64,000 nucleotides of DNA from Streptomyces sannanensis. GTDB lineage: Bacteria > Actinomycetota > Actinomycetes > Streptomycetales > Streptomycetaceae. Below the pieces are notes generated by a model. The model saw only the letters and a list, made by a program, of their open reading frames with translations, did no database searches and was not told the origin of the DNA. Made by a program: the position numbers and the translations under genes. How positions within the stretch are numbered: the first letter of the stretch is position 1; the number at the start of each line of letters is the position of its first letter. The DNA lies in contig NZ_BAAAYL010000001.1 in NCBI RefSeq assembly GCF_039536205.1, positions 2,914,001 through 2,978,000 on the forward strand. The letters are read 5' to 3'. Positions 33,012-42,176 of this stretch are shown in pieces.

Positions 33012-33602
33012 ATGGACGAGAAGGCGGGCAAGGCCGTACTGCGGAGGGAATTCCTCGACGCCAGGCGGCTGTTGACGGACGCAGAGGCGGAGGAGGCCGC
33101 CGGCGCCCTCGCCGTCCGCGCGCTCGAACTGCCGGAGCTGGCGCGGGCGGGCACCGTGGCCGCGTATGTCTCCGTGGGGCGCGAGCCGGGTACACGCGCG
33201 CTGCTCGACGCGCTGCGCGCGCGGGGTGTACGTGTCCTGCTGCCGGTACTCATAGCCGACAACGATCTCGACTGGGGCGTGTACGAGGGCGCCGGGCACC
33301 TCGCCCGTGCCGGGCGGGGACTGCTGGAGCCGGACGGCGCCCGGCTCGGCGTACGCGCCGTGCTGGAGGCCGACGCCGTGCTGCTGCCGGGGCTCGCCGT
33401 GGACGAGCGCGGGCTGCGGCTGGGGCGGGGCGGCGGCTCCTACGACCGGGTGCTGGCCCGGATCGAGGAGGCCCGGGTCTCCCCCGCGCTGGTCGTGCTG
33501 CTCTACGACAACGAGGTGGTCGCGCGGGTCCCGGAGGAGCCGCACGACCACCCCGTGCACGCGGTGGTCACCCCGACGGGGGTCAGGCGCTTCACCGCCT
33601 GA
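33012..33602 (+). CDS. 5-formyltetrahydrofolate cyclo-ligase
   Basis: A 196-residue enzyme that makes 5,10-methenyl-THF from 5-formyl-THF with ATP. It has the N-terminal KAVLRREFLDARR helix, AAYVSVGREPGTRALLDAL, and the ATP/phosphate loop LPGLAVDERGLRLGRGGGSYDRVL. Its length is right for the family. ATG 33012 is preceded by a GTG at 33009 as an equally possible start. Divergent from galU; convergent with the penicillin acylase gene. Confidence 0.93.
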   Translation: MDEKAGKAVLRREFLDARRLLTDAEAEEAAGALAVRALELPELARAGTVAAYVSVGREPGTRALLDALRARGVRVLLPVLIADNDLDWGVYEGAGHLARAGRGLLEPDGARLGVRAVLEADAVLLPGLAVDERGLRLGRGGGSYDRVLARIEEARVSPALVVLLYDNEVVARVPEEPHDHPVHAVVTPTGVRRFTA

Positions 33603-33628
33603 CCCGGCCCGCCGGGGCCCGGTCGTCC

Positions 33629-36385
33629 TTACGGCTTGAGCGTCAGGGTGTCCTTGGCGCCGGCGGCGACCGCCTGGTCGGAGAAGGCCCAGTCGAGCAG
33701 CTCACCCTTGGCCCACTTGTCCGTCTGATCGGTGTAGTGCGCGCTGTAGGCGTGGCCGGAGGCGCCGGAAAGGTTGATCCAGCGGGACTTGTCCCAGTCG
33801 CCGACGTTGACGACCATCCGCATCGACGGCACCCAGGTGACGTCGTAGCCGCCGGCCGCGTTCCAGCCGGTGGCGTTGACGGTGGCCTCGCCGCCGCCCA
33901 GGTTCCACGGCCCGCGGTTGAGCAGCCACTGCAGGGCGCCCGGGCCCTTCGTGCCGAGGGTCTGGTTCTTCAGCGTGAGCTGGTGCAGCCGGCCCCAGCT
34001 CCAGCTGGAGACGTCCTTGCCGAGCTTGGCCGTCAGCTCCCAGCGGGCGTCCTTCATGGCCCGCTTGAGCAGCTCGTCACGGGTGGTGGTGGCCTTGTCC
34101 GTACGGGTCTTCGGGGTGTGCCACCACTCGCTGTTCTCGTCCTCCAGCAGCTTGCGCACCACCTCGAACCAGCGGTCACCGCCGTCCGGCTGGGCCGAGT
34201 CGGCGGAGCGCTCGCCGCACTCGCGCACCACCCCGTTGAGATCGTCCACCGGTCCCGAGTCGTCGGCCGGGCGGACGTAGAGGCACTGGTCCTCGGCGCG
34301 CAGCTCCTTGGGCAGCTTGTTGCCGAAGGCGAGCTTCAGGACATTGCGCCAGACAGCGTTGAAGTAGGCGGCGGCAGCGGAGTCCGGCTCCTGGGTGTAG
34401 TTCCAGCCCTCCAGCAGCTTCTGCGCCTCGCGGACGTACTGGTCGTCCGAGACATCGATCTTCAGCAGGTAGGGCGTCAGCAGCTTGGCGATCTCGCTGC
34501 TGTTGTCCGTCTGCATCTTCTGCATGTCCTCGGTGGAGATCTTCCCACCGTCCTTGATCTTCGACTCGATGAGGGCGTTTATCCGCTGGCTGCGGGCGCC
34601 GTAGCCCCAGTCCTTGGTGAGCAGGTGGGGGTACTTCTCCTCGTCGACGACGGCTTGGTTGGCGGTGACGATGTAGCCGCGATCCGGGTCGTACTCGTAG
34701 GGCAGCTCGTCGAAGTCGATTCGGCCCTTCCAGTCGTACTTCTCGTCCCAGCCGGGCACCGGCAGGGTGCCGTCCTGGCCCTCGGCGCGCAGCGGGATGT
34801 TGCCCGGGGCCTGATACCCGATGTGGCCTTCGGTGTCGGCGTAGATGAGGTTCTGGGAGGGGACCTCGAAGTGCTCGGCGGCCGCGCGGAAGCCCTTGAA
34901 GTCCTTCGCCCGGTCGAGCTCGAACACCGCGTCCATGGACTTGCCGGGCTCCAGGGCGGTCCACTTCAGGGCGATGGCGTAGCCGGCACCGCGGTCGGGG
35001 GTGTCATCGCCGACCGGGACCGGGGCCTTCTCGCCGACCTTCTCCAGCTCGTCGTTGCGGTCGGAGATCAGCGGGCCGTTGTTGGTCTCACGGACGGTGA
35101 TCTTCTTGCTCTCGCCGCCCGCGACCTTGATGACCTCTTCGCGGCTGGTGAACGGCTTCTCCTCGGTGCCGCGGAGGTAGCCGGTGTCGGTGACCTTCTC
35201 CAGGTAGAGGTCGGTCACATCGGCGCCGAGGTTGGTGAAGCCCCAGGCGATGTTCTTGTTGTGGCCGATGACGACGCCGGGCATACCGGAGAAGGTGTAA
35301 CCGGCCACGTCGTACTGGCAGCGGTCCGAGGCGGAACGGCAGTGCAGGCCCATCTGGTACCAGAGGGAGGGCAACTGCGGCGCCAGGTGAGGGTCGTTGG
35401 CGAGCAGCGGCTCGCCGGTGGTCGTGTACTTGCCGGAGACCACCCAGGAGTTGGAGCCGATGCCGCTGCCGTTCGGGCCGAGCAGCGCGGGAATCCCGTC
35501 GAGGGTGTCGGACAGGCCGGAGAGCTGCGACTGGAGCCCCTGCTCGGCTCCGCCGGTGCCCGTGTCGTCGGAGCCGGCGGACTGGCCGCCTTCCTTCGAG
35601 GGTTCCCTCTCCGGGTCGTACTTGCCCTCCCCCTCGTCCACAGCGCCCTGCTGGACGACGGTCTTGTTCCGCTCGTACGGGTAGGGCGGGTACAGCTCCT
35701 CGATCTGCTTCTTGCTGAGCCTGCTCGTCATCAGGGAGCGGTCGATCTCGTCCTGCATGTTGCCGCGCAGGTCCCAGGCCATCGCCTTGAGCCAGGCCAC
35801 CGAGTCGACGGGCGTCCACTTCTCGGGCGTGTAGTCGGTGGTGAGGCCGAGGGCGGCGTACTCGACGGAGATGTCCTTGCCGTCGCGGCCCTGCAGATAG
35901 GCGTTGACGCCCTTGGCGTACGCCTGGAGGTACTTCTTGGTCTGGGGCGACAGCTTCTCGTCGTACTCCTTCTGCGCGACCCTGCGCCACCCGAGAGTGC
36001 GGAGGAAGGCGTCGGTCTTCACCTGGCCCTCGCCGAACATCTCGGACAGCCGTCCGGAGGTCAGATGGCGCCGTACGTCCATCTCCCAGAAGCGGTCCTG
36101 GGCATGGACATAGCCCTGGGCCATGAACAGGTCCTCGTCGCTGTCGGCGTAGACCTGGGGGATGCCGTGGGCGTCGCGCCTGACGTCGACCGGGCCGGAG
36201 AGGCCTTCCAGCGTGATCGACCCGGTGGTCTGCGGGAAGGAGGCACGCACCGTACTGGTGCCCCAGTACGCGCCGTAGCCGACACCCGCGACGAGCGCCA
36301 GCACCAGGAGGATCACGAGCAGGCGGGCGCGTCGCCCCTTCTTCTTGCCGGAAGGGCCGGAAGAGGCGGTTGTGTTGGCGGGCAT
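33629..36385 (-). CDS. Penicillin acylase family protein (Ntn hydrolase)
   Basis: A 918-residue exported N-terminal-nucleophile amidohydrolase. The N-terminus is basic with one membrane helix (about 22-44), so the precursor is membrane-anchored or secreted. The alpha chain spans about 60-300 (GIPQVYADSDEDLFMAQGYVHAQDRFWEMD). Autocatalytic cleavage should occur before S311 in GIGSNSW, creating the beta-chain nucleophile. A Ser/Asp/Gly-rich spacer (about 255-290) precedes it. Relatives deacylate beta-lactams, N-acyl homoserine lactones or lipopeptides; the substrate here is unknown. ATG 36385 follows AAGGA. Confidence 0.93.
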   Translation of the reverse strand: MPANTTASSGPSGKKKGRRARLLVILLVLALVAGVGYGAYWGTSTVRASFPQTTGSITLEGLSGPVDVRRDAHGIPQVYADSDEDLFMAQGYVHAQDRFWEMDVRRHLTSGRLSEMFGEGQVKTDAFLRTLGWRRVAQKEYDEKLSPQTKKYLQAYAKGVNAYLQGRDGKDISVEYAALGLTTDYTPEKWTPVDSVAWLKAMAWDLRGNMQDEIDRSLMTSRLSKKQIEELYPPYPYERNKTVVQQGAVDEGEGKYDPEREPSKEGGQSAGSDDTGTGGAEQGLQSQLSGLSDTLDGIPALLGPNGSGIGSNSWVVSGKYTTTGEPLLANDPHLAPQLPSLWYQMGLHCRSASDRCQYDVAGYTFSGMPGVVIGHNKNIAWGFTNLGADVTDLYLEKVTDTGYLRGTEEKPFTSREEVIKVAGGESKKITVRETNNGPLISDRNDELEKVGEKAPVPVGDDTPDRGAGYAIALKWTALEPGKSMDAVFELDRAKDFKGFRAAAEHFEVPSQNLIYADTEGHIGYQAPGNIPLRAEGQDGTLPVPGWDEKYDWKGRIDFDELPYEYDPDRGYIVTANQAVVDEEKYPHLLTKDWGYGARSQRINALIESKIKDGGKISTEDMQKMQTDNSSEIAKLLTPYLLKIDVSDDQYVREAQKLLEGWNYTQEPDSAAAAYFNAVWRNVLKLAFGNKLPKELRAEDQCLYVRPADDSGPVDDLNGVVRECGERSADSAQPDGGDRWFEVVRKLLEDENSEWWHTPKTRTDKATTTRDELLKRAMKDARWELTAKLGKDVSSWSWGRLHQLTLKNQTLGTKGPGALQWLLNRGPWNLGGGEATVNATGWNAAGGYDVTWVPSMRMVVNVGDWDKSRWINLSGASGHAYSAHYTDQTDKWAKGELLDWAFSDQAVAAGAKDTLTLKP

Positions 36386-36613
36386 CGCTGTCCTTCGAGG
36401 GGCAGGTGGTCCTGGGGTACTGCGAACAACCTTAGGCGCAGCGCCGCATTGCTCCGGACGCGGTATCCACAACGGCGGTCATACGAGCGAGCGATCAGAT
36501 CATGGAGGGCGTCAAGAAAACGTTAAAGATTAGGTAAGATAACGAAGTATCCACAGCCCCCTCGCCTCCGGAGGAACGATCCGGCAGGCGATCAGGACGA
36601 AAGGATCCGGCCG

Positions 36614-38113
36614 CTGACTGTCCATCAGCTCAACGAGCTTCTCCTCATCTGCTCGCTCGTCCTGCTCATCGCCGTCGCGGCAGTGCGCATCTCGTCCCGC
36701 AGCGGGCTTCCCAGCCTGCTCCTCTACCTGGGAATCGGGATCGCCGCAGGCGAGGACGGGATCGGAAATGTCCACTTCGACAACGCCGTTCTGACCCAGG
36801 TGTTCGGCTATGCCGCACTTGTGGTGATCCTGGCCGAAGGCGGCCTGGGCACGAAGTGGAAACAGATCAGACCCGCGCTTCCCGCGGCGATCTCACTGTC
36901 ACTGGTCGGGGTGGCGGTGAGCGTGGGAGTCACGGCGACGGCCGCGCACTATCTGGTCGGGCTGGACTGGCAGCAGGCGCTCATCATCGGCGCGGTCGTC
37001 TCCTCGACGGACGCCGCGGCGGTCTTCTCCGTACTACGCAGGGTGCCCCTGCCGGCCCGGGTGACCGGTGTGCTGGAGGCGGAGTCCGGATTCAACGACG
37101 CCCCCGTGGTGATCCTGGTCGTCGCCTTCTCCACCGCGGGCCCCATCGACTCGTGGTACGTCCTGGTCGGCAAGATAGCGCTGGAGCTGACGATCGGCGC
37201 GGCCATCGGCCTCACGGTGGGCTGGCTCGGCGCGTCCGCGCTGCGGCGGGTGGCACTGCCCGCCTCCGGCCTCTACCCGATCGCGGTCATGGCGATCGCG
37301 GTGATGGCGTACGCCGTCGGCGCCATGGCGCACGGCAGCGGTTTCCTCGCGGTGTACCTCGCCGCGATGGTGCTCGGGAACGCCAAGCTGCCGCACTGGC
37401 CGGCCACCCGCGGATTCGCCGACGGTCTCGGCTGGATAGCCCAGATCGGCATGTTCGTCCTGCTCGGTCTGCTGGTCACCCCGCACGAGCTGATCGACGA
37501 CTTCTGGCCCGCGGTGATCGTGGGGCTCGTGCTGACCATGGTGGCGCGGCCCCTGGAGGTCGTGATCAGCCTGCTGCCGTTCCGGATCCCGTGGCGCGAG
37601 CAGGCCCTGATGTCCTGGGCCGGACTGCGCGGAGCCGTGCCCATCATCCTGGCCACCATCCCGATGGTCATGGAGGTCGAGGGCAGCGACCGGATCTTCA
37701 ACATCGTCTTCGTGCTGGTCGTCGTCTACACACTGGTCCAGGGGCCGACACTGCCCTGGCTGGCCAGGAAGCTGCGGCTCGGCGAGGGCGCGGAGGCCGC
37801 CGATCTGGGCATCGAGTCGGCACCGCTGGAGCGGCTGCGCGGACATCTGCTGTCGGTGGCGATCCCCGAGAAGTCGAGGATGCACGGCGTGGAGGTGCAC
37901 GAGCTGCGGCTGCCCGCCGGTGCGGCGGTCACCCTGGTCGTACGGGAGGGGAAGAGCTTCGTACCGCTTCCGTCGACCGTGCTGCGGCGAGGTGACGAGC
38001 TGCTGGTGGTGGCGACCGATCCGGTGCGGGACGCCGCCGAGAAGCGACTGCGGGCCGTCGGACAGGGCGGAAAGCTGGCCGGCTGGCTGGGAACCGGACG
38101 CGAGATCGGCTGA
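36614..38113 (+). CDS. CPA1-type cation/proton antiporter with RCK_C domain; CTG start
   Basis: A 499-residue NhaP2/CvrA-like antiporter. Twelve or so membrane helices carry the antiporter signature SSTDAAAVFS and ESGFNDAPVVIL (ion-binding Asp pairs), and the C-terminus (about 395-470) is a TrkA-C/RCK_C ligand domain. No ATG, GTG or TTG is in frame before GTG 36683, but that start would remove the first helix (LNELLLICSLVLLIAVAAVRI). The CTG at 36614, eight bases after GAAAGGA, restores it, so CTG is taken as start. It exchanges K+ or Na+ for protons across the cell membrane and may be gated by a nucleotide. Confidence 0.88.
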   Translation: MTVHQLNELLLICSLVLLIAVAAVRISSRSGLPSLLLYLGIGIAAGEDGIGNVHFDNAVLTQVFGYAALVVILAEGGLGTKWKQIRPALPAAISLSLVGVAVSVGVTATAAHYLVGLDWQQALIIGAVVSSTDAAAVFSVLRRVPLPARVTGVLEAESGFNDAPVVILVVAFSTAGPIDSWYVLVGKIALELTIGAAIGLTVGWLGASALRRVALPASGLYPIAVMAIAVMAYAVGAMAHGSGFLAVYLAAMVLGNAKLPHWPATRGFADGLGWIAQIGMFVLLGLLVTPHELIDDFWPAVIVGLVLTMVARPLEVVISLLPFRIPWREQALMSWAGLRGAVPIILATIPMVMEVEGSDRIFNIVFVLVVVYTLVQGPTLPWLARKLRLGEGAEAADLGIESAPLERLRGHLLSVAIPEKSRMHGVEVHELRLPAGAAVTLVVREGKSFVPLPSTVLRRGDELLVVATDPVRDAAEKRLRAVGQGGKLAGWLGTGREIG

Positions 38114-38362
38114 TGCCAGGTGAGGCACCCGCGGTGGGTTTGATTTCCCAGGCACGGTCGCGGGCCCCTGTACCATAAAGGCACATTTGATCGAACCAAC
38201 TCTGCCTGATGCAGAGCTGGCGCGACCGTATGGCGGCCGCGGCATCCTCCACACACGGAATGGAAAGCCCGGTATCTACCGCAGTTCCGCGCGTAAGGAC
38301 AGCTCTCGGCGGCTCCCGTCCACAGAGGGGAAGCGCTACCAGGCGGCAGAAAGGCAAGGGCC
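38114..38362 (+). promoter_or_regulatory. Leader region upstream of the MFS gene
   Basis: A promoter-like TACCAT stands at 38171, and a perfect inverted repeat CTCTGC-CTGAT-GCAGAG at 38200-38216. From there to 38360 open frames run in two phases but none has a ribosome site; no gene is called. Confidence 0.4.
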
Positions 38363-39631
38363 GTGGCATCCACGGTCACCACCAGTCGCCCGGGGTACCG
38401 GCAACTGTTGCGCACACCTGGCGCGTGGTCGTTCGTGCTTCCCGGGTTCGCCGCCCGTCAGCCGTTCGCGATGCTGACCATCTCCATCGTCCTGCTGGTC
38501 CAGCACACGACCGGTTCCTACGGCAGCGCGGGCGCCGTGGCCGCCGTCACCGGTGTCTCCATGGCCCTGTTCGCACCGCAGAGCGGCAAGCTCGCCGACC
38601 GTTTCGGCCAGCGTGCCGTGCTGATTCCGGGCGTACTGGTGCACGCCACTGCCGTCTCCGCGCTGGCCGCGCTCGCCCTCGCGGGCGCGCCGCTGTGGGC
38701 GCTGTCCCTGGCCGCCGTCCCGACCGGCGCCTCGGTGCCGCAGGTCGGCCCCATGGTGCGGGCACGCTGGGCGGCGAAGCTGGAGGGCTCGCCGCTGATG
38801 CCGACCGCGGCGGCCTTCGAGTCCGTGACGGACGAGTTCACCTTCGTCGTCGGTCCGGTGCTGGCCACCGCGCTGTGCACCGGCGTGCACCCGGCGGCCG
38901 GACTGGCGGCCGAGGCCGTGCTGACGCTGGCGGGCGGCATGCTCTTCGCCTCGCAGCGGCGCACCCAGCCGAAGCCGAGCCGGTACGCCGCGGCGGCCGA
39001 CGGGCCGCACACCTCCGCGCTGTCCGTTCCGGGCGTACGCGTGCTGAGCGTGGCCTTCCTCGGCATCGGCGCCGTCTTCGGCGGAATGCAGGTCTCGCTG
39101 ACGGCGTTCACCCAGGAGATCGGTCAGCCCGGCATGAACGGGCTGCTGTACGGGCTCTTCGCGGCCGGCAACATGCTGGCCGGCATCGCGGTGGGTGCCA
39201 TCGCCTGGAAGTCCGGGCCACGGCAGCGGCTGATCGCCGGATTCGCGGCGCTGACGCTGGCGTCCTCCGGACTGTGGGCGGCGCACTCCGTGACCCTGCT
39301 CGGCGCGCTCGGGCTGGTCGTGGGTCTGTGCATCGCGCCCACGCTGATCACCGGCTACACCCTGGTCGAGACGCTGGTGCCGGCCTCGGCCCGTACCGAG
39401 GCGTTCACCTGGCTGACCGGCGCCGTGGCGCTGGGCCAGGCGGCCGCCGTCACGGTGGCCGGACGGCTGGCGGACGCCCACGGGTCGAGCGCCGGATTCC
39501 TGGTCCCGCTGGCCGGAACAGCGCTGGCCCTGGCCACCCTGGTGGCGCTGCGGTCGCGGCTGACGCCGCCGTCCGCCGGCCTCACCGTGGCACGTGGTGT
39601 CGGTCACCGTGTGCCTGTGCCGGTGGACTGA
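38363..39631 (+). CDS. MFS transporter
   Basis: A 422-residue major-facilitator permease with twelve predicted helices. The A-motif-like loop GKLADRFGQRAVL lies between helices 2 and 3. A cytoplasmic central loop (RRTQPKPSRYAAAA) separates the halves. Substrate unknown; a drug or metabolite efflux role is typical. GTG 38363 follows AAGG at a proper distance. The next gene (FmdB-like) follows after about 65 bases with its own ribosome site. Confidence 0.88.
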   Translation: MASTVTTSRPGYRQLLRTPGAWSFVLPGFAARQPFAMLTISIVLLVQHTTGSYGSAGAVAAVTGVSMALFAPQSGKLADRFGQRAVLIPGVLVHATAVSALAALALAGAPLWALSLAAVPTGASVPQVGPMVRARWAAKLEGSPLMPTAAAFESVTDEFTFVVGPVLATALCTGVHPAAGLAAEAVLTLAGGMLFASQRRTQPKPSRYAAAADGPHTSALSVPGVRVLSVAFLGIGAVFGGMQVSLTAFTQEIGQPGMNGLLYGLFAAGNMLAGIAVGAIAWKSGPRQRLIAGFAALTLASSGLWAAHSVTLLGALGLVVGLCIAPTLITGYTLVETLVPASARTEAFTWLTGAVALGQAAAVTVAGRLADAHGSSAGFLVPLAGTALALATLVALRSRLTPPSAGLTVARGVGHRVPVPVD

Positions 39632-39697
39632 TCCATCGGAATACGTCACTATGGACAATCGTTAGCACTCATCGAGTGAGAGTGCCAGGAGGATCAA

Positions 39698-39961
39698 GTG
39701 CCGACCTATCAGTACCAGTGCACCGAGTGCGGCGAAGGCCTCGAGGCCGTCCAGAAGTTCAGCGACGACGCTCTCACGGAGTGCCCCAGCTGCCACGGAC
39801 GCCTGAAGAAGGTGTTCTCGGCGGTCGGCATCGTCTTCAAGGGCTCCGGCTTCTACCGGAACGACAGCCGCGGCGCCTCGTCGAGCAGCACTCCGGCGTC
39901 GTCCTCCGCCAAGCCGGCCGCGTCGAGCTCCAGCAGCACCAGCAGCGGCTCGGCCGCCTGA
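39698..39961 (+). CDS. FmdB family zinc-ribbon protein
   Basis: An 87-residue protein. Residues 1-43 are an FmdB zinc ribbon with C8-x2-C11 and C29-x2-C32, followed by the hydrophobic strand VGIVFKGSGFYRND typical of the family, then a disordered tail almost entirely Ser, Ala and Pro. Function is unresolved; homologues are called putative regulators. GGAGGATC precedes the ATG at 39698. A very strong terminator follows. Confidence 0.9.
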   Translation: MPTYQYQCTECGEGLEAVQKFSDDALTECPSCHGRLKKVFSAVGIVFKGSGFYRNDSRGASSSSTPASSSAKPAASSSSSTSSGSAA

Positions 39962-39971
39962 CCCGTTCCTC

Positions 39972-40008
39972 CCGAGGACCCCGCCGTCACGGACGGCGGG
40001 GTCCTCGG
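39972..40008 (+). terminator. Intrinsic terminator after the FmdB gene
   Basis: CCGAGGACCCCGCCGTC (39972-39988) pairs perfectly with 39992-40008, a 17-bp stem with a three-base loop. Confidence 0.95.
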
Positions 40009-40095
40009 CGTACCCGCTGGGGCCTTACCGACCGATCCGGCCGCGAGCCCGGCACGATCGGCCGGACAGGGTCTACAGGGCCTAAGGTGGCCGCC

Positions 40096-40929
40096 ATGGC
40101 GAATGCAGAGATCGGCGTAATCGGCGGATCGGGCTTCTACTCCTTCCTGGAGAACGTGTCCGAGACGCGGGTGGACACGCCTTACGGCAGCCCTAGCGAC
40201 TCCCTCTTCATAGGCGAGATCGCGGGCCGACAGGTCGCCTTTCTCCCCCGGCACGGCCGCGACCACGGCATCCCCCCGCATCGCATCAACTACCGCGCCA
40301 ACCTCTGGGCGCTGCGCTCGCTGGGCGTCAGGCAGGTGCTCGGGCCCTGCGCCGTGGGCGGGCTGCGACCCGAGTACGGGCCGGGGACGCTGCTCGTACC
40401 GGACCAGTTCGTGGACCGTACGAAGGCGCGTACGCAGACGTTCTACGACGGAGAGCCCCGGCTCGACGGCGAGGTGCCGAACGTCGTGCATGTCTCGGTC
40501 GCCGATCCCTACTGCCCGAAGGGCCGCGCGGCGGCGCTGGCAGCGGCGCGCGGGCGGGGCTGGGAGCCGGTCGACGGGGGAACGCTGGTCGTGGTCGAGG
40601 GCCCGCGCTTCTCCACCCGGGCGGAGTCCCGGTGGCACGCCGCGATGGGCTGGTCGGTAGTCGGCATGACCGGGCACCCGGAGGCCGTGCTCGCGCGTGA
40701 GCTGGGGCTCTGCTACACCTCGATGACGCTGGTGACGGACCTGGACGCGGGGGCCGAGACGGGCGAGGGCGTCTCCCACGAGGAAGTACTGAAGGTGTTC
40801 TCCGCCAATGTGGAACGGCTGAGGACCGTGCTGTTCGACGCGGTGGCGGGGCTGCCGGCGACGGATGCGCGGGACTGCCTGTGCGCGCACGCGCTGGACG
40901 GGCTCGACACGGGGATCGCGCTGCCGTAG
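40096..40929 (+). CDS. mtnP: S-methyl-5'-thioadenosine phosphorylase
   Basis: A 277-residue MTAP of the purine nucleoside phosphorylase superfamily, splitting MTA (from polyamine or autoinducer synthesis) to adenine and methylthioribose phosphate. Signatures are IGVIGGSGFYSF (phosphate loop), FLPRHGRDHGIPPHRINYRAN (cut at FLPRHGRDHG), GPCAVGGLRPEYGPG, VVVEGPRFSTRAESR and MTGHPEAVLARELGLCY. AAGGTGG precedes the ATG. No mtn salvage genes are adjacent. Confidence 0.92.
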   Translation: MANAEIGVIGGSGFYSFLENVSETRVDTPYGSPSDSLFIGEIAGRQVAFLPRHGRDHGIPPHRINYRANLWALRSLGVRQVLGPCAVGGLRPEYGPGTLLVPDQFVDRTKARTQTFYDGEPRLDGEVPNVVHVSVADPYCPKGRAAALAAARGRGWEPVDGGTLVVVEGPRFSTRAESRWHAAMGWSVVGMTGHPEAVLARELGLCYTSMTLVTDLDAGAETGEGVSHEEVLKVFSANVERLRTVLFDAVAGLPATDARDCLCAHALDGLDTGIALP

Positions 40930-41043
40930 GGGCGCGCGGGTGTGAGGGACTTGTCCACAACCGGGGAGTAGTCCACAGGCGCAGGCGGATTTCCGGCCGG
41001 GCGGGGATGGTGGGGAGCGACCAGGCGACAGCCGAAGCACCCC

Positions 41044-41829
41044 ATGACGGCGGTGATGACCATGTCCGCGTTCCTGCACCCGTCCGCACGCGTGTCTCCG
41101 TACGTACCCGAGTCCCCATACGCGTCCGAGTCCCCATCCGCGTCCGAGTCTCGGTACGCGTCCGAGTCTCGGTACGCGTCCGAGTCTCGGTACGCATCGT
41201 CGGCCGGGCCCCTGAAATCGTCCGGTTTCCTGCCCGGGCCCCGGAGCGAGCCTCGGCCGGCGCCTGCTCGGCTGCCCGGCTCCGCGCCCCGCTCCGGGGC
41301 GGCCGGGGCTGTCGGCCCGTTCGGGGTACCGCCTGCGGCCGTTCCGGAGCCGTGCGCGGTGCCGGTGTTCGCTCCCGTGCGGGTGCGTGGTGGGGGGAAG
41401 CAGCGGCTGCGGCGGGCCGTGCTCCGGTGGCGGCGCGCTGCCGCGGCGGGGCTTGCCATGGTGTCCACGGCGCTCGCCGTCGCCGGGGTGCAGGCGGAGC
41501 CGGCGACGCCGGCCGCGGTGTCGCGGGGCACACCGGCGGAAGGGTGCGGTGAGCGGCAGCGGGCCACGGGAACCGTCTCCGCGCCGGTACGGATCGCGGA
41601 CGCCGAGACGGTGCGGCTGCTGCACCCGGGAGACCACGTCGATGTGATCGCGGCCGCCGACGCGTCGACCCGCGTCGTGGCGGCGGGTGCCCGCGTGGCC
41701 GAGGTTCACGCACCGCGCGAGCCGGCCGCGGACGGCGGCGCGCTGGTCGTGCTGTCCGTCCCCCGCGCCACCGCCGCGAAGCTGGTCGGAGCGGGTGCGA
41801 CGGAACGACTGGCGGTGACGCTGTGCTGA
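41044..41829 (+). CDS. Exported SAF/RcpC-like protein with an N-terminal hexapeptide repeat
   Basis: A 261-residue protein if read from ATG 41044. Residues about 20-50 are a hexapeptide repeat of the type ESRYAS (18-bp DNA unit). A basic region and a membrane helix follow (about 120-150, RRAVLRWRRAAAAGLAMVSTALAVAG). The C-terminal 95 residues resemble the RcpC/CpaB beta domain of Flp-pilus assembly proteins: APVRIADAETVRLLHPGDHVDVI, then a strand with VLSVPRATAAKLVGA. No other pilus genes are adjacent. The true start may be further downstream, making the repeat non-coding; I cannot decide. Confidence 0.6.
   Translation: MTAVMTMSAFLHPSARVSPYVPESPYASESPSASESRYASESRYASESRYASSAGPLKSSGFLPGPRSEPRPAPARLPGSAPRSGAAGAVGPFGVPPAAVPEPCAVPVFAPVRVRGGGKQRLRRAVLRWRRAAAAGLAMVSTALAVAGVQAEPATPAAVSRGTPAEGCGERQRATGTVSAPVRIADAETVRLLHPGDHVDVIAAADASTRVVAAGARVAEVHAPREPAADGGALVVLSVPRATAAKLVGAGATERLAVTLC
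41101..41190. repeat. 18-bp tandem repeat, five copies
   Basis: Units start at 41101, 41119, 41137, 41155 and 41173. The last two (TACGCGTCCGAGTCTCGG) are identical and the others differ at two to four bases. Confidence 0.95.
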
Positions 41830-41880
41830 TTCGCACCGACCGGCGCGGCTCGGAGCAGGAGCCGCGGCCCGCGTCCGGAG

Positions 41881-42096
41881 TCAGAGGTGGTGCGGCGGCT
41901 TCTCGTCGAGGAAGCGCGCCAGATCGGCGGCGCTGTCGCCGCCAGGAGGCCGCTCACCCCACCCGCGGTCCGTGTCGTCCGCGGACTGCTGGTCCAGCGG
42001 ATCGTCGAAAACCAGCGCCGGCTTGGGGGCCGACTGCGACGCCGGCTTCGGCTGCGGCTTCGATCCACGCGGTCCGGGGGCAGGGGCGGTACTCAT
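41881..42096 (-). CDS. Small Pro-rich hypothetical protein
   Basis: A 71-residue soluble protein starting MSTAPAPGPRGSKPQPKP with a Lys/Pro-rich disordered half and an acidic C-terminus that ends SAADLARFLDEKPPHHL. No Cys and no membrane segment. It is convergent with the exported protein gene and divergent from the P1 peptidase gene. Function unknown; the C-terminal helix looks like a short interaction motif. Confidence 0.6.
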   Translation of the reverse strand: MSTAPAPGPRGSKPQPKPASQSAPKPALVFDDPLDQQSADDTDRGWGERPPGGDSAADLARFLDEKPPHHL

Positions 42097-42176
42097 GAAT
42101 CCAGGGTACGGGGAGCCTCGACAGCGGGTTCCGTCGGACGGGCCCGTGACGCCCGCTCCCGTGATACGCATGGCCC

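Noticed and set aside
41080..41200. Regular 18-bp spacing looked like a short CRISPR-type array
   Set aside because: Units are contiguous without unique spacers and lie within an open reading frame; no cas genes are present.
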